A stretch of DNA of 64,000 bases from Modestobacter marinus (GCF_011758655.1 NZ_JAAMPA010000002.1:992001-1056000); one strand, 5' to 3'. Numbered from the stretch's first letter, positions 8,680 to 17,962 are shown. Notes: generated by a model from the letters alone, not told the origin. Program-made: numbers and translations.

Positions 8680-8709
8680 CTGACAAATCACAGGGGTGCG
8701 ATTTGTCAG
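8680..8709. promoter_or_regulatory. Perfect 10-bp inverted repeat between two genes
   Basis: CTGACAAATC at 8680-8689 and GATTTGTCAG at 8700-8709 are exact reverse complements separated by 10 bp. The repeat overlaps the stop codon of the upstream Cys-motif gene and lies 162 bp before the NlpC/P60 start. Its low GC content relative to the surroundings and the one-turn spacing of arm centres fit a protein-binding operator; a simple terminator is also possible, although no T-run follows. Confidence 0.5.
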
Positions 8710-9071
8710 CTCACGTGCCGGTCCCCGTGGGACGACGCATCCTGATGACGCAACGGCGGAACGAGCCCGAAGTCTGCCAAGGCCCGGACGGCTTGCTGCT
8801 CCACGTCGTCCCACTCGACGACCGGACGCGTCGCCTCCGTCTCGCTCCGGTCAGGGGCGCTCTCGGCCACCGCCTCCCCCGGTGCGGCAGCGGCCACCCG
8901 CACCTCCTCACCGGCCGGCACACCGGCGGACACCCCCGGTCGGCGCCGGGTGAGCGGCACGACGGTGGGCGAGCTCCCCCGCCAGTCCGGTGGGGCGCCC
9001 AGCAGGACGGTCACGACGCAGTCGTCGCAGCCCTGACCGCGGACGGTGCAGGTGTCGCAGTCGATGAGCAC
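8706..9071 (-). CDS. Conserved actinobacterial CDTC-motif protein, function unknown
   Basis: This 121-residue protein begins VLIDCDTCTVRGQGCDDCVVTVLLG, with four Cys in a C-x2-C-x6-C-x2-C arrangement (C5, C8, C15, C18) that could bind a metal. The middle is Pro/Ala-rich and the C-terminal end (VEQQAVRALADFGLVPPLR) is a conserved-looking helix. Small proteins of this type are common in actinomycetes without known function. GTG 9071 is preceded by AAGGAG at an 8-base distance; the upstream in-frame ATG at 9104 lacks a ribosome-binding site. It lies directly upstream of the NlpC/P60 gene in the same orientation, and its stop codon sits in an inverted repeat. Confidence 0.75.
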   Translation of the reverse strand: MLIDCDTCTVRGQGCDDCVVTVLLGAPPDWRGSSPTVVPLTRRRPGVSAGVPAGEEVRVAAAAPGEAVAESAPDRSETEATRPVVEWDDVEQQAVRALADFGLVPPLRHQDASSHGDRHVS

Positions 9072-9255
9072 GGCGGCTCTCCTTGTCTCCTCTGGTCCAG
9101 ACACCGCGGACCGTAGGAGCGACCACCGACAGTTCTGCCCGGCTCCCGGTCCGGGACGCCCGGGCGGGGCGTCGGCGAACCGGCCGCCTCCCCCGGGCTC
9201 GCGAGGACCGACGGCTGCGCGGCGTGGCCTCCCGGGGACTGTCGGACCCCCGACC

Positions 9256-9261
9256 TAGCGT
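9256..9261 (+). promoter_or_regulatory. -10 box TAGCGT of a leaderless transcript (DnaQ/UvrC-like gene)
   Basis: TAGCGT ends 7 nt before the GTG at 9269 and there is no Shine-Dalgarno sequence in between, so transcription probably starts at the first base of the start codon. The same geometry is found at many other starts in this window. Confidence 0.55.
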
Positions 9262-9268
9262 CCGCCCC

Positions 9269-11221
9269 GTGCCGCCCGTACCCGTCCCGCCGTCAGCACA
9301 GCGACCTACGCCCCCGGCGGTCCTCCCGCCCGGCGCCGGCCCGTCCCGGTGGCGGCAGGTGGCGCTGCCGAGCGGTCACCGCACTCAGGAGGAGCCACGG
9401 TTCCACCAGGCGACGATCGACGACCTGGGCACCCAGCTGGCCGGCGTCACCTTCGTGGTCGTCGACCTGGAGACCACCGGGGGCTCGCCGAAGGACAGCG
9501 CGATCACCGAGATCGGGGCGGTCAAGGTCCGCGGCGGCCAGGTGCTCGGCGAGTTCCAGACCCTGGTCGACCCCGGTCACGAGATCCCGCCCTACATCAG
9601 CGTGCTGACCGGGATCACCTCGATGATGGTGGCCGCCGCGCCGCGGATCGACGCGGTGCTGCCCGCCTTCCTGGAGTTCGCCCGCGGCGCCGTCCTCGTG
9701 GCGCACAACGCCCCCTTCGACCTGGGCTTCCTCAAGGCGGCCTGCGAGGAGAGCGGGGTGCTGTGGCCGGCGTTCGCCTCGGTCGACACCGCCGTCCTGG
9801 CCCGCCGGCTGCTCACCCGCGACGAGGTGCCCAACTGCAAGCTGGCCACCCTCGCGCCCTACTTCTCCACCTCCACCCAGCCCTGCCACCGCGCACTGGA
9901 CGACGCCCGCGCGACCGTCGACGTCCTGCACGGGCTCTTCGAGCGCCTCGGGCCGCTGGGCATCACCTCGCTGGAGGAGCTGACCGGGCTGACCCGCCAG
10001 GTCGACCCGCAGCGCCGCCGCAAGCGCCACCTCGCCGAGCACGTCCCCTCCGGTCCCGGGGTGTACGTCTTCCGCGGCCCGGGCGACGAACCGCTCTACG
10101 TCGGCACGTCCGGCGACCTCCGCAGCAGGGTGCGCAGCTACTTCTCCGCCGGTGAGCAGCGCAGCCGGATGACCGAGATGATCACCCTCGCCGAGCGCAT
10201 CGAGGCACTGCCGTGCGCGCACGACCTGGAGGCCGCCGTCCGGGAGCTCCGGCTGATCGCCGAGCACAAGCCCCGGTACAACCGGCGTTCCCGGTTCCCC
10301 GAGCGCGCGCTGTGGGTCCGGCTGACCGACGAGCCGTTCCCCCGACTGTCGGTGGTGCGCCGGGTGCGGCCGGCTGCCGGCGCGTTCCTCGGCCCCTTCC
10401 CCGACCGGCGGGCCGCCGACGCCGCCGTCGCCGCCGTGCACGAGTCCCTGCCACTGCGGCAGTGCACCTCCCGCCTGTCGCTGACCGTGCTGGGCAGTGC
10501 CTGCGCCCTGGCCGGGATGGGCCGGTGCGGGGCGCCGTGCACCGGCGACCAGACCCGGGAGGAGTACGCCTCGATCGCCGCCGTGTTCCGGGCGGCCGTC
10601 GAGTCCGACCCCCGCGACCTGGTCGCGCCGTTGCTGCACCGGGTCGAGCGGCTGGCCGAGGAGGGCCGGTACGAGGAGGCAGCCGTGCTGCGCGACCGGG
10701 TGGCCGTGCTCGTCCGGGCGGTGCGGCGCCGGCAGCGCCTGGAGTCGCTGGCCACCGTCCCGGAACTGGTCCTCGCCCGACCCGACGGCGCCGGGGGCTG
10801 GCAGCTGGCGGTGGTCCGCCGTGGCCGGCTGGTCGCGGCCGGCGTCGCCGAGCGGGGGCGGTCCGTCCGCGGCCACCTGGCCGACCTGCGCGCCACCGCC
10901 GAGACCCCGACCGGCCCGGACGACGAGCTGGCCGCCTCCGTCGACGAGACGGAGCTGGTGCTGCGCTGGATGGAGAAGCCCGGCACCCGCCTCGTCGACC
11001 TGACCGGCACGCTGGCCAGCCGCACCCCCGGCACGGGTGGGTACAGCGGTTTCCTCGCCCAGGTGGACGCCGGCCGCGCCGACCGGGACCCCTTCGCCGA
11101 CACCCGGTCGCTCAGCACCCGCAGCCAGCCGGACCGGGTCACCCCGGGCGCCCCGGCGACCGGCGGGCGCACTCCCGGACGGCGCGGCCGGGTCGCGACC
11201 GGGCTAGCATCCCGGGCGTGA
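9269..11221 (+). CDS. DEDD exonuclease / UvrC-like GIY-YIG fusion protein
   Basis: This 650-residue protein joins a DnaQ-type 3'-5' exonuclease domain (VVVDLETTGG, D66/E68; 'AHNAPFDLGFLKAAC'; C-terminal H-x4-D in CHRALDDARATVD) with a UvrC-type GIY-YIG nuclease domain (GPGVYVFRGPGDEPLYVGTS, about residues 262-281) and a UVR-like helix pair (EEGRYEEAAVLRDRVAVL, about 465). The UvrC RNase-H and helix-hairpin-helix parts are absent. It corresponds to the mycobacterial Rv2191 type, presumed to act in DNA repair; the exact substrate is unknown. The GTG start at 9269 follows a -10 box without a ribosome-binding site. Codons upstream to 9083 are open but give a low-complexity Arg-rich extension, which I judge non-coding. 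Confidence 0.88.
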   Translation: MPPVPVPPSAQRPTPPAVLPPGAGPSRWRQVALPSGHRTQEEPRFHQATIDDLGTQLAGVTFVVVDLETTGGSPKDSAITEIGAVKVRGGQVLGEFQTLVDPGHEIPPYISVLTGITSMMVAAAPRIDAVLPAFLEFARGAVLVAHNAPFDLGFLKAACEESGVLWPAFASVDTAVLARRLLTRDEVPNCKLATLAPYFSTSTQPCHRALDDARATVDVLHGLFERLGPLGITSLEELTGLTRQVDPQRRRKRHLAEHVPSGPGVYVFRGPGDEPLYVGTSGDLRSRVRSYFSAGEQRSRMTEMITLAERIEALPCAHDLEAAVRELRLIAEHKPRYNRRSRFPERALWVRLTDEPFPRLSVVRRVRPAAGAFLGPFPDRRAADAAVAAVHESLPLRQCTSRLSLTVLGSACALAGMGRCGAPCTGDQTREEYASIAAVFRAAVESDPRDLVAPLLHRVERLAEEGRYEEAAVLRDRVAVLVRAVRRRQRLESLATVPELVLARPDGAGGWQLAVVRRGRLVAAGVAERGRSVRGHLADLRATAETPTGPDDELAASVDETELVLRWMEKPGTRLVDLTGTLASRTPGTGGYSGFLAQVDAGRADRDPFADTRSLSTRSQPDRVTPGAPATGGRTPGRRGRVATGLASRA

Positions 11222-11508
11222 TCACCGCCATCGTGATGATCGATGCCGCCACCGACTCGATCGCCGAGGTGGCCGAGGCGATCGCCGCGCTGCCCGGGGT
11301 CAGCGAGGTCTACTCCGTCGCCGGCGACGTCGACCTGGTCGCGCTCGTCCGGGTGCACGAGTTCGAGGAGATCGCCCAGGTCATCGCCGGGCGGATCAAC
11401 AAGGTTCCCGGCGTCGTCGACACGGCCACCCACATCGCCTTCCGCGCCTACTCACGGCACGACCTGGAGGCCGCGTTCTCGATCGGCTTCGAGTCGACCG
11501 ACCAGTAG
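11218..11508 (+). CDS. Lrp/AsnC ligand-binding-domain protein (RAM domain only)
   Basis: This 96-residue protein ([41 protein letters not shown] in part) is a stand-alone RAM/ACT-like effector domain of the Lrp/AsnC family without a DNA-binding domain. Such proteins oligomerise and bind amino acids or modulate full-length Lrp regulators; the ligand here is unknown. The GTG overlaps the stop of the DEDD/GIY-YIG gene (GTGA). A separate -10 box TAGCAT (11205-11210) ends 7 nt upstream, so it may be made both by coupling and from its own leaderless transcript. It faces trpD convergently. Confidence 0.85.
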   Translation: MITAIVMIDAATDSIAEVAEAIAALPGVSEVYSVAGDVDLVALVRVHEFEEIAQVIAGRINKVPGVVDTATHIAFRAYSRHDLEAAFSIGFESTDQ

Positions 11509-11586
11509 GTCACCCCGGCTCGTCAGGTCACCCCTGCACCGTTCCCGGCGCTCGCGCTGCTCCCGGCCGGAAGGTGACCGGGTCCG

Positions 11587-12633
11587 TCAGCCGCGGGCTG
11601 CGCGGCTGACCCGCACCCAGTCGGCCAGCTTCGCGGCCGCCCTGCCGTCGTCCACGGCGGCTGCTGCGCGTTCCAGCCCGGCACCCAGCGCGTCGTGCAG
11701 CCGGGCGCCGCGCGGGTCGAACGCGGCGAGGGCCCCGGCCGCGTTGAGCAGCACCGCGTCCCGGACCGGCCCCGGCTCACCGGCCACCAGCCGACGGACC
11801 ACCTCGGCGTTGACCTCGGGACCGCCGCCGCGGAGGGCGCCCGGCGCGGACACCGGGATGCCGAGGGCCGTCGGGTCCAGCCGCTCGGCCACGACCTCGC
11901 CGTCACGCACGACCCACACCGCCGAGGTGGTGCTGGTGGTGAGCTCGTCGAGCCCGTCGTCCCCCCGGAAGACCAGCGCACGGGTGCCCCGGTCGGCGAG
12001 CACCTGGGCCAGCACCGGGGCCATCCGGGTGTCCGCACAGCCGATCGCAGCCGCCACCGGGCGAGCCGGGTTCGTCAGCGGGCCCAGGAAGTTGAAGACC
12101 GTGCCGATCCCCAGCTCCCGCCGCGGCGCGGCCGCGTGCCGCATCCCGGGGTGGAAGACCGGGGCGAAGAAGAAGCCGATCCCCGCCTCCCGCACGCACT
12201 GCGCGACCGCGGGGGCAGGCAGGTCGATGACCACCCCGAGCGCCTCGAGGACGTCGGCGGTGCCCGAGGCCGACGACGCGGCCCGGTTGCCGTGCTTGGC
12301 CACCGGGACACCGGCCGCGGCGGTGACGATGGCGGCCATCGTCGAGATGTTCACCGTCTGGGCACCGTCGCCGCCCGTGCCGACGATGTCGACGCAGTCC
12401 ACCGGCAGCTGCACCGGGGTCGCCTGGTCCAGCATCGTCGCGGCGAGCCCGGCGACCTCCTCCGGCGACTCCCCCTTGGCCCGCAGGGCCACCACGAAGC
12501 CGGCGACCTGGGCCGGGGTCGCCTCCCCGGTCATCACCTGGCGCATCGCCCAGCGGGTGTCCTCGGCGGCGAGGTGCTCGCCCCGGGTGAGTCGGGTGAG
12601 CAGGCCGGGCCAGGTCGGGATGGCGGACGTCAT
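11587..12633 (-). CDS. trpD: Anthranilate phosphoribosyltransferase
   Basis: This 348-residue enzyme transfers phosphoribose from PRPP to anthranilate, the second step of tryptophan synthesis from chorismate. Family motifs are complete: [18 protein letters not shown] for PRPP/Mg binding, [21 protein letters not shown] for anthranilate and phosphate contacts, [15 protein letters not shown], and [11 protein letters not shown]. Length is typical. It starts 4 bp after the stop of a receiver-like gene and so forms a two-gene operon with it, away from any other trp gene. The isolated position between the respiratory genes and the UvrC-like gene matches Rv2192c. Confidence 0.96.
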   Translation of the reverse strand: MTSAIPTWPGLLTRLTRGEHLAAEDTRWAMRQVMTGEATPAQVAGFVVALRAKGESPEEVAGLAATMLDQATPVQLPVDCVDIVGTGGDGAQTVNISTMAAIVTAAAGVPVAKHGNRAASSASGTADVLEALGVVIDLPAPAVAQCVREAGIGFFFAPVFHPGMRHAAAPRRELGIGTVFNFLGPLTNPARPVAAAIGCADTRMAPVLAQVLADRGTRALVFRGDDGLDELTTSTTSAVWVVRDGEVVAERLDPTALGIPVSAPGALRGGGPEVNAEVVRRLVAGEPGPVRDAVLLNAAGALAAFDPRGARLHDALGAGLERAAAAVDDGRAAAKLADWVRVSRAARG

Positions 12634-12637
12634 CTGG

Positions 12638-13060
12638 TCAGCGACGGACGGCCGGGCGCTGCGCTGCCCGGTCGCGGAGCAGCCCAGCGACGACCTCGGG
12701 GGCGGTCAGCGGGTCGATCGGGTAGGCCAGCGTGGCGTCGGCCATCGACCAGTGGGCCAGCCAGCGGTCCGCCTGCCGGGCGATCAGCACCACCAGCTGC
12801 GGGCAGTCGGCGATCTCGTGCTTGAGCTGGCGGCTGATCCCCATGCCGCCGGTCGGCTGGGCCTCGCCGTCCAGCACGCAGAGGTCGACGCCCCCGCGGT
12901 CGACGGCGGCGACCACCTCGTCGGCGGTGGCGCACTCCAGGTACGTGACCGGCCCCACTCCGGGAGCCGGCGCGCTGCCCAGGGCCGTCCGGACGGCGGT
13001 GCGGACCTCGGCCCGCTGGCTGAAGACCAGCACGGTGGCCGGTACGGCGTCGGGGCTCAC
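12638..13060 (-). CDS. Receiver-like (pseudo-response-regulator) protein upstream of trpD
   Basis: This 140-residue protein has a Rossmann-like receiver layout: [18 protein letters not shown] at the N-terminus, DLCVLDGEA with a possible phosphoacceptor Asp near residue 73, and [18 protein letters not shown] at the C-terminus. The invariant lysine of true receivers (KP loop) is missing, and the N-terminal acidic pair is absent, so phosphorylation is doubtful. There is no output domain. The GTG is placed 7 nt after a -10 box TAGGCT (13068-13073, minus strand), a leaderless start. trpD follows after 4 bp, suggesting a shared function or merely shared transcription. I do not know a characterised homologue. 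Confidence 0.7.
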   Translation of the reverse strand: MSPDAVPATVLVFSQRAEVRTAVRTALGSAPAPGVGPVTYLECATADEVVAAVDRGGVDLCVLDGEAQPTGGMGISRQLKHEIADCPQLVVLIARQADRWLAHWSMADATLAYPIDPLTAPEVVAGLLRDRAAQRPAVRR

Positions 13061-13183
13061 CCGCGCGAGCCTAGTGCCCGCAGGCGGAGGGGAGGGAAGG
13101 CGACGTGCCGGACCCCCCGGAGGTGGCCGGAGCGGGTGCGCCACGCCCACGTACCCCACGTCGTGGGGCGGCTGTCCCGATGC

Positions 13184-13189
13184 CATGAT
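13184..13189 (+). promoter_or_regulatory. Likely -10 box (CATGAT) of leaderless ctaE transcript
   Basis: CATGAT ends 6 nt before GTG 13196. The 135-bp gap to the divergent receiver-like gene therefore carries two leaderless promoters back to back (the other is TAGGCT at 13068-13073). Confidence 0.45.
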
Positions 13190-13195
13190 GAGCGG

Positions 13196-13810
13196 GTGAC
13201 AACGGCCCCCGTGGCGAGCAGCACCTTCGACACCTCGCGGGTGCACTCCCTGACCCGACCGAACATGGTCAGCGTCGGCACGATCGTCTGGCTCGCCAGT
13301 GAGCTGATGTTCTTCGCCGGCCTGTTCGCCATGTACTTCACCGCCCGCGCCCGCGCCGAGGACGGCTGGCCGCCGGAGCCGACCGAGCTGAACGTGCCGT
13401 ACGCGCTGACCTTCACGCTGATCCTGGTCGCCTCGTCGGTGACCTGTCAGTACGGCGTCTTCGCAGCTGAGATCGGCAACGTCTACGGCCTGCGGCGCTG
13501 GTTCACCATCACGTTCGTGATGGGGCTCGTCTTCGTGCTGGGCCAGATGTGGGAGTACCGCACCCTGGTCGTCGACCACGGCACGACCATCTCCTCCTCG
13601 GCCTACGGGTCGGTGTTCTACCTGACGACGGGCTTCCACGCCCTGCACGTGATCGGTGGCCTTATAGCCTTCGTCTTCGTGCTCATTCGGTCCACCATGG
13701 GCCGTTTCACCCCTGCCCAGGCGACCTCCGCGATCGTGGTGTCCTACTACTGGCACTTCGTCGACGTCGTGTGGGTGGGCCTGTTCATCACGATCTACCT
13801 GATCAAGTAG
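13196..13810 (+). CDS. ctaE: Cytochrome c oxidase subunit III
   Basis: This 204-residue membrane protein is the aa3-type oxidase subunit III. It has five hydrophobic segments and the family residues in [18 protein letters not shown], the acidic [14 protein letters not shown] helix, [13 protein letters not shown] and [20 protein letters not shown]. The subunit stabilises proton uptake and the active site of the oxidase in the cytoplasmic membrane. GTG 13196 is chosen because it follows a -10-like CATGAT by 6 nt. qcrC starts 8 bp after its stop, so ctaE-qcrC-qcrA-qcrB form one operon, the arrangement typical of the actinobacterial bcc-aa3 supercomplex. Confidence 0.95.
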   Translation: MTTAPVASSTFDTSRVHSLTRPNMVSVGTIVWLASELMFFAGLFAMYFTARARAEDGWPPEPTELNVPYALTFTLILVASSVTCQYGVFAAEIGNVYGLRRWFTITFVMGLVFVLGQMWEYRTLVVDHGTTISSSAYGSVFYLTTGFHALHVIGGLIAFVFVLIRSTMGRFTPAQATSAIVVSYYWHFVDVVWVGLFITIYLIK

Positions 13811-13818
13811 GGAACCGG

Positions 13819-14700
13819 GTGTCCACCACGAACGCCTCGTCCGAAGCCCCTCTCGAGGGCGGTCGCCGCGGGCTGCTGCGCCGCCGGCCGGCCGTCGGCA
13901 CGCCGGCCGCCGCCGCCCGTGACCGGCGCCGCTCCAAGCAGCGCCGCCGCCTGGCCAACGTGGCCGGGTTGATGGCCGCCCTGATCCTGACCGGGATCGG
14001 CTACTCCGCTCTCGCGCCGGGCGCCAGCGCCGCCGACGAGCTGACGGAGAGCGAGTCCGTCGCGGTCGAGGCCGGCCGCGAGCTGTACACCCTCAGCTGC
14101 ATCACCTGCCACGGCTCCAACCTCCAGGGCGTGGAGGACCGCGGCCCGTCGCTCATCGGCGTCGGGTCGGCCTCGGTCTACTTCCAGGTCTCCACCGGGC
14201 GCATGCCGCTGGTCCGCCAGGAGGCCCAGGCGCCCGAGCACCCGGTGATGTTCACCGAGGCGGAGATCGCCCAGCTGATGGCCTACGTCCAGGCCAACGG
14301 CGGCGGCCCGACCGTCCCGTCGGGCGACCTGCGCGACGGCGAGCTGGCCGAGGGCGGCGAGCTGTTCCGGCTCAACTGCGCCTCCTGCCACAACTTCGTC
14401 GGTGAGGGCGGCGCGCTCTCCTCCGGCAAGCGGGCGCCGTCCCTGGACGGCGTCACCGACGCGCAGATCTACGCGGCCATGCTGACCGGCCCGGAGAACA
14501 TGCCGGTGTTCGGCGACAACCAGCTGACGCCGGAGGAGAAGCGCTCGATCATCGACTACGTGCAGACGATCCAGGACCAGGCCGACCCCGGTGGCGCCGC
14601 GATCGGCCGCGCCGGTCCGGTCGCCGAGGGCCTGGTCATCTGGGTCGCCGGTGTCGGCGCCCTGCTGTTCGGGATCTTCTGGATGGGGACGAAGGCGTGA
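13819..14700 (+). CDS. qcrC: Menaquinol-cytochrome c reductase diheme cytochrome c subunit
   Basis: This 293-residue protein carries two c-type haem sites, CITCH (C94-H98) and CASCH (C187-H191), with an N-terminal membrane anchor (about residues 50-72) and a C-terminal transmembrane helix ([20 protein letters not shown] end). In actinobacteria this diheme cytochrome cc replaces soluble cytochrome c and hands electrons from the bc complex to CtaC. The GTG start gives a normal basic N-terminal region. Its stop overlaps the qcrA GTG (GTGA). Confidence 0.96.
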   Translation: MSTTNASSEAPLEGGRRGLLRRRPAVGTPAAAARDRRRSKQRRRLANVAGLMAALILTGIGYSALAPGASAADELTESESVAVEAGRELYTLSCITCHGSNLQGVEDRGPSLIGVGSASVYFQVSTGRMPLVRQEAQAPEHPVMFTEAEIAQLMAYVQANGGGPTVPSGDLRDGELAEGGELFRLNCASCHNFVGEGGALSSGKRAPSLDGVTDAQIYAAMLTGPENMPVFGDNQLTPEEKRSIIDYVQTIQDQADPGGAAIGRAGPVAEGLVIWVAGVGALLFGIFWMGTKA

Positions 14701-15806
14701 GCACGACGGACAAGCACCCCGGTTCGGCCGGCAGCGACACCGCCGGTCCCGCCCACGGCGGGCCGGACGACGACTACTCGCCGGCACAGCTGGCGGCCAT
14801 GGACCGCACGGAGCTGGACCGGCTGGGTGCCCGCTACGACGGCGTGGAGGTGCTCCACGTCGAGCCCGGCCCCGTGCCCGGTTCGGCCGTGGAGAAGCAG
14901 GCCACCCGCCAGGTGACCATGTGGTTCGCCCTCGGCGCGATCTTCGCCGTGGCCTTCCTGGTCGTCTACGCCGGCTCCGGCTGGTTCCTCCCCAGCTGGG
15001 AGTGGGAGGTGGGGGCGGATGCCTGGAGTGCCTTCTTCACCCCGCTCCTCGGCCTGACGATGGGCCTGTCGCTGCTGTGCATCGGCATCGGCCTGGTCCA
15101 GTACGTCAAGAAGCTCCTGCCGCACGAGACGGCGGTCCAGGACAAGCACGACGGCTCGCACTTCGACCGGGTGACCACCGGGGCGACCCTGATGAGCGGC
15201 CTGGACAAGTCCGGGCTCCCCCGCCGCAAGCTGCTCCTGGGCACGCTCGGCGCGATGGGCGCTGCGGCCGGCGCCATGATCATCGCCCCGCTCGGCGGGC
15301 TGATCAAGAATCCGAACACCGGCAACCCGCTCGGTACCACCTCGTGGGCCGAAGGGGTCCGTCTCCTGCGCGACGACGGCACCCCGATCCGTCCCGGCGA
15401 CCAGCAGCCGGGCTCCCTGGAGACGGTCTTCCCGGCCGTCGAGGGCGGCAACCGGCAGGCCGACGCGGCCACGATGCTGATCCGGCTGCGTCCGGAGCAG
15501 CAGCTCAGCGACGAGCCCCGGGAAGGCCAGGCGGACTTCTCCTACGGCGACTACGTCGCCTACTCGAAGATCTGCACGCACGCCGGCTGCCCGGTGTCCC
15601 TCTACGAGCAGGAGACGGGCCGCATCCTCTGCCCGTGCCACCAGTCGCAGTTCCTGGTGACCGCCGGGGCGAAGCCGGTCTTCGGCCCGGCGACCCGCGC
15701 GCTCCCCCAGCTGCCCATCACGGTCGACGACGAGGGCTACTTCGTGGCACGGAGCGACTACATTGAGGCAGTCGGCCCCACCTACTGGAACCGGGAACGG
15801 ATCTGA
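14697..15806 (+). CDS. qcrA: Menaquinol-cytochrome c reductase Rieske iron-sulfur subunit
   Basis: This 369-residue protein has three N-terminal membrane segments (about 79-100, 117-138 and 180-200), as in actinobacterial QcrA, and a C-terminal Rieske domain with CTHAGCP (C293, H295) and CPCHQSQF (about 312-319) that bind the 2Fe-2S cluster. It takes electrons from menaquinol and passes them to QcrC. A twin-Arg-like [11 protein letters not shown] segment precedes the last helix, consistent with Tat-dependent insertion known for such proteins. GTG 14697 overlaps qcrC; its TGA shares a base with the qcrB ATG (TGATG). Confidence 0.96.
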   Translation: MSTTDKHPGSAGSDTAGPAHGGPDDDYSPAQLAAMDRTELDRLGARYDGVEVLHVEPGPVPGSAVEKQATRQVTMWFALGAIFAVAFLVVYAGSGWFLPSWEWEVGADAWSAFFTPLLGLTMGLSLLCIGIGLVQYVKKLLPHETAVQDKHDGSHFDRVTTGATLMSGLDKSGLPRRKLLLGTLGAMGAAAGAMIIAPLGGLIKNPNTGNPLGTTSWAEGVRLLRDDGTPIRPGDQQPGSLETVFPAVEGGNRQADAATMLIRLRPEQQLSDEPREGQADFSYGDYVAYSKICTHAGCPVSLYEQETGRILCPCHQSQFLVTAGAKPVFGPATRALPQLPITVDDEGYFVARSDYIEAVGPTYWNRERI

Positions 15807-17488
15807 TGGCCACCACCACGGCGGCGCCTGGTGCGCCGACGAGCAAGATCGGGCAAGCAGCCCTCGAGGTCGACGACCGGCTGATCGTCGCCGGTCCGCT
15901 GCGCCGGACCCTGAACAAGGTCTTCCCCGACCACTGGTCCTTCCTGCTCGGGGAGATCGCGCTCTACTCGTTCGTCATCCTGCTGCTCTCCGGCACGTAC
16001 CTGACGTTCTTCTACGACGCCACCATGCAGGAGGTCGTCTACGAGGGCGTCTACGCACCGCTGCGGGGCGTGGAGATGTCGGCCGCCTACGAGTCGACGC
16101 TCGGGCTCTCCTTCGACGTCCGCGGCGGTCTGCTGATCCGGCAGATCCACCACTGGGCCGCCCTGCTGTTCGTGGCCTCGATCGTCATCCACCTGCTGCG
16201 GATCTTCTTCACCGGCGCCTTCCGGCGTCCGCGTGAGACCAACTGGCTGATCGGCGTCGTGCTGCTGGTCCTGGCGCTGCTCATGGGCGTCACCGGCTAC
16301 TCCCTCCCCGACGACCTGCTGTCGGGCACGGGCCTCCGGATCATCAGCGCGATCATCCTGTCGCTGCCGGTCATCGGCACCTGGGCGCACTGGGCGGTCT
16401 TCAACGGCGACTACGTCGGCATGGACATCATCGGACGGTTCTACATCGTCCACGTGCTGATCATCCCGGCGATCCTGCTGGCGCTGATCGCTGCGCACCT
16501 GCTGATCCTGGTCAAGCAGAAGCACACGCAGTTCCCGGGTGCCGGTCGCACCGAGCACAACGTGGTCGGGAACCGGCTTTTCCCCGCGTTCGCCGGGAAG
16601 GCGACCGCACTGTTCTTCATCGTCTTCGGGCTGTGCGCCGCCCTGGGCGGTCTGGTGCAGATCAACCCGATCTGGCTGTGGGGCCCGTACAACCCGGCAC
16701 AGGTGTCGGCCGGTTCGCAGCCGGACTGGTACATCGGCTTCCTCGACGGGTCGACCCGGCTCTTCCCGGCCTGGGACATCAACCTCCCCGGCGACTACAC
16801 GATCCCGGCCCTGTTCTGGCCCACGGTCGTCGGCGCCGGCCTGATGTTCACCGTGCTCGCGCTCTACCCGATGATCGAGCGCAAGCTCACCGGGGACACT
16901 GCATCGCACCACCTGCTGCAGCGCCCCCGCGACGTCCCCGTCCGGACGTCGGTGGGCGCGATGGCCCTCACGTTCTACGTGGTCCTGTGGATCTCGGGTG
17001 GCAACGACCTGATCGCCGACAAGTTCGACATCAGCCTCAACGCCATGACCTGGTTCGGTCGGATCGGGTGCCTGGTGCTCCCGCCGTTCGCCTACTGGAT
17101 GACCTACCGCCTGTGCCTGGGGCTCCAGCGGCACGACCGCGAGGTGCTCGAGCACGGCATCGAGACCGGGGTCATCCGCCGGCTCCCCAGCGGGGAGTTC
17201 ATCGAGGTGCACCAGCCCCTCGGCCCGGTGGACGAGCACGGCCACGGCCAGCTGGCCTACGGCGGTGCCTCGGTGCCCAAGCGGATGAACCAGGTCGGCG
17301 GTGCACGCCGGGCGATCAAGGGCTTCTTCAAGCCGATCGAGGAGCCGGCGGAGGTGCAGCGGCAGGCAGAGCTGGAGGCCCGCGGCCTCGAGGCAGAGCA
17401 GGCCGACCGTCACTCCCTCACCTCCGGGCGCCCCTCCGAGGGGGGTCGGCCCTCCGAGGGTGGACGGCCGCAGGCTCCGCGCGACTGA
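15806..17488 (+). CDS. qcrB: Menaquinol-cytochrome c reductase cytochrome b subunit
   Basis: This 560-residue membrane protein is the di-haem b subunit that oxidises menaquinol. Family features include [26 protein letters not shown] and [27 protein letters not shown] with the paired haem-ligand histidines on helices II and IV, PLNP-like '[19 protein letters not shown]', and the long actinobacterial C-terminal extension. The tail ends in a low-complexity SEGGRP duplication (DNA about 17431-17472). It is the last gene of the ctaE-qcrCAB operon and is followed within 15 bp by a strong hairpin. The subunit is the known target of Q203-type inhibitors in mycobacteria. Confidence 0.96.
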   Translation: MATTTAAPGAPTSKIGQAALEVDDRLIVAGPLRRTLNKVFPDHWSFLLGEIALYSFVILLLSGTYLTFFYDATMQEVVYEGVYAPLRGVEMSAAYESTLGLSFDVRGGLLIRQIHHWAALLFVASIVIHLLRIFFTGAFRRPRETNWLIGVVLLVLALLMGVTGYSLPDDLLSGTGLRIISAIILSLPVIGTWAHWAVFNGDYVGMDIIGRFYIVHVLIIPAILLALIAAHLLILVKQKHTQFPGAGRTEHNVVGNRLFPAFAGKATALFFIVFGLCAALGGLVQINPIWLWGPYNPAQVSAGSQPDWYIGFLDGSTRLFPAWDINLPGDYTIPALFWPTVVGAGLMFTVLALYPMIERKLTGDTASHHLLQRPRDVPVRTSVGAMALTFYVVLWISGGNDLIADKFDISLNAMTWFGRIGCLVLPPFAYWMTYRLCLGLQRHDREVLEHGIETGVIRRLPSGEFIEVHQPLGPVDEHGHGQLAYGGASVPKRMNQVGGARRAIKGFFKPIEEPAEVQRQAELEARGLEAEQADRHSLTSGRPSEGGRPSEGGRPQAPRD

Positions 17489-17502
17489 TCGACGAGCACC
17501 AC

Positions 17503-17542
17503 CAGCAGGGCCCCGACGGCATCGTCCGTCGGGGCCCTGCTG
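17503..17542. terminator. 17-bp perfect hairpin after qcrB
   Basis: Arms 17503-17519 and 17526-17542 are exact reverse complements (core GGGCCCCGACGG) around a 6-nt loop. It lies 14 bp after the qcrB stop. No long T-run follows, only CTTTCC. Confidence 0.8.
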
Positions 17543-17713
17543 CTTTCCGCCCGCTCCTCCGTCGCACAGCACGGCGTCGGACGAGTCGAGGCAGGACCCC
17601 GGTTTGCGCTGAGACAGCGGCCGGGGCCGCCGCGGCCGTCCCACAGGGCTGCTGACCGACCCGGAGCGGTTCCTTCTGCGCCCGCTCATCGGACCCATGA
17701 GGCCGCTCGTTCA

Positions 17714-17962
17714 CTGCCGGTCGAGCCGGCATCACAGGCCGCCCTCCCGCCGGTCGAGCCAGCCCCACAGGCCGCCCTGCCGCCGGTGGAGGCGGACCCC
17801 CACAGGCCGCTCCCCTGCCGCCGGTCGAGCCAGCCCCACAGGCCGCCCTGCCGCCGGTGGAGGCGGACCCCCACAGGCCGCTCCCCTGCCGCCGGTCGAG
17901 CCGAGCTGACCCCCACAGGCCGTCCCTGCTGCCGGTCGAGCCGGCGTCACGGGCTGCTCCCG
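17714..17962. repeat. Tandem repeat block A (33-40 bp units, includes a 71-bp exact duplication)
   Basis: Seven units share the pattern CGCCGGT-CGAGC ... CCCACAGGCCG ... CCTGC. Two alternating unit types of 33 and 38 bp make a 71-bp composite at 17748-17818 that is repeated exactly at 17819-17889. Flanking copies at 17714, 17890 and 17930 are more diverged. Confidence 0.85.

Noticed and set aside
8519-8710. c-di-AMP (ydaO) riboswitch upstream of the NlpC/P60 gene
   Set aside because: The conserved core sequences of that riboswitch are not present; only generic hairpins and an inverted repeat are seen.
9083-9268. N-terminal extension of the DEDD/GIY-YIG protein to 9083
   Set aside because: The extension is Arg/Pro-rich and overlaps the promoter region; the GTG at 9269 with its -10 box is a better start.
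15782-17698. 638-codon minus-strand frame opposite qcrB
   Set aside because: It is antisense to a confident cytochrome b gene and consists of Arg/Asp/Val-rich sequence without domains.
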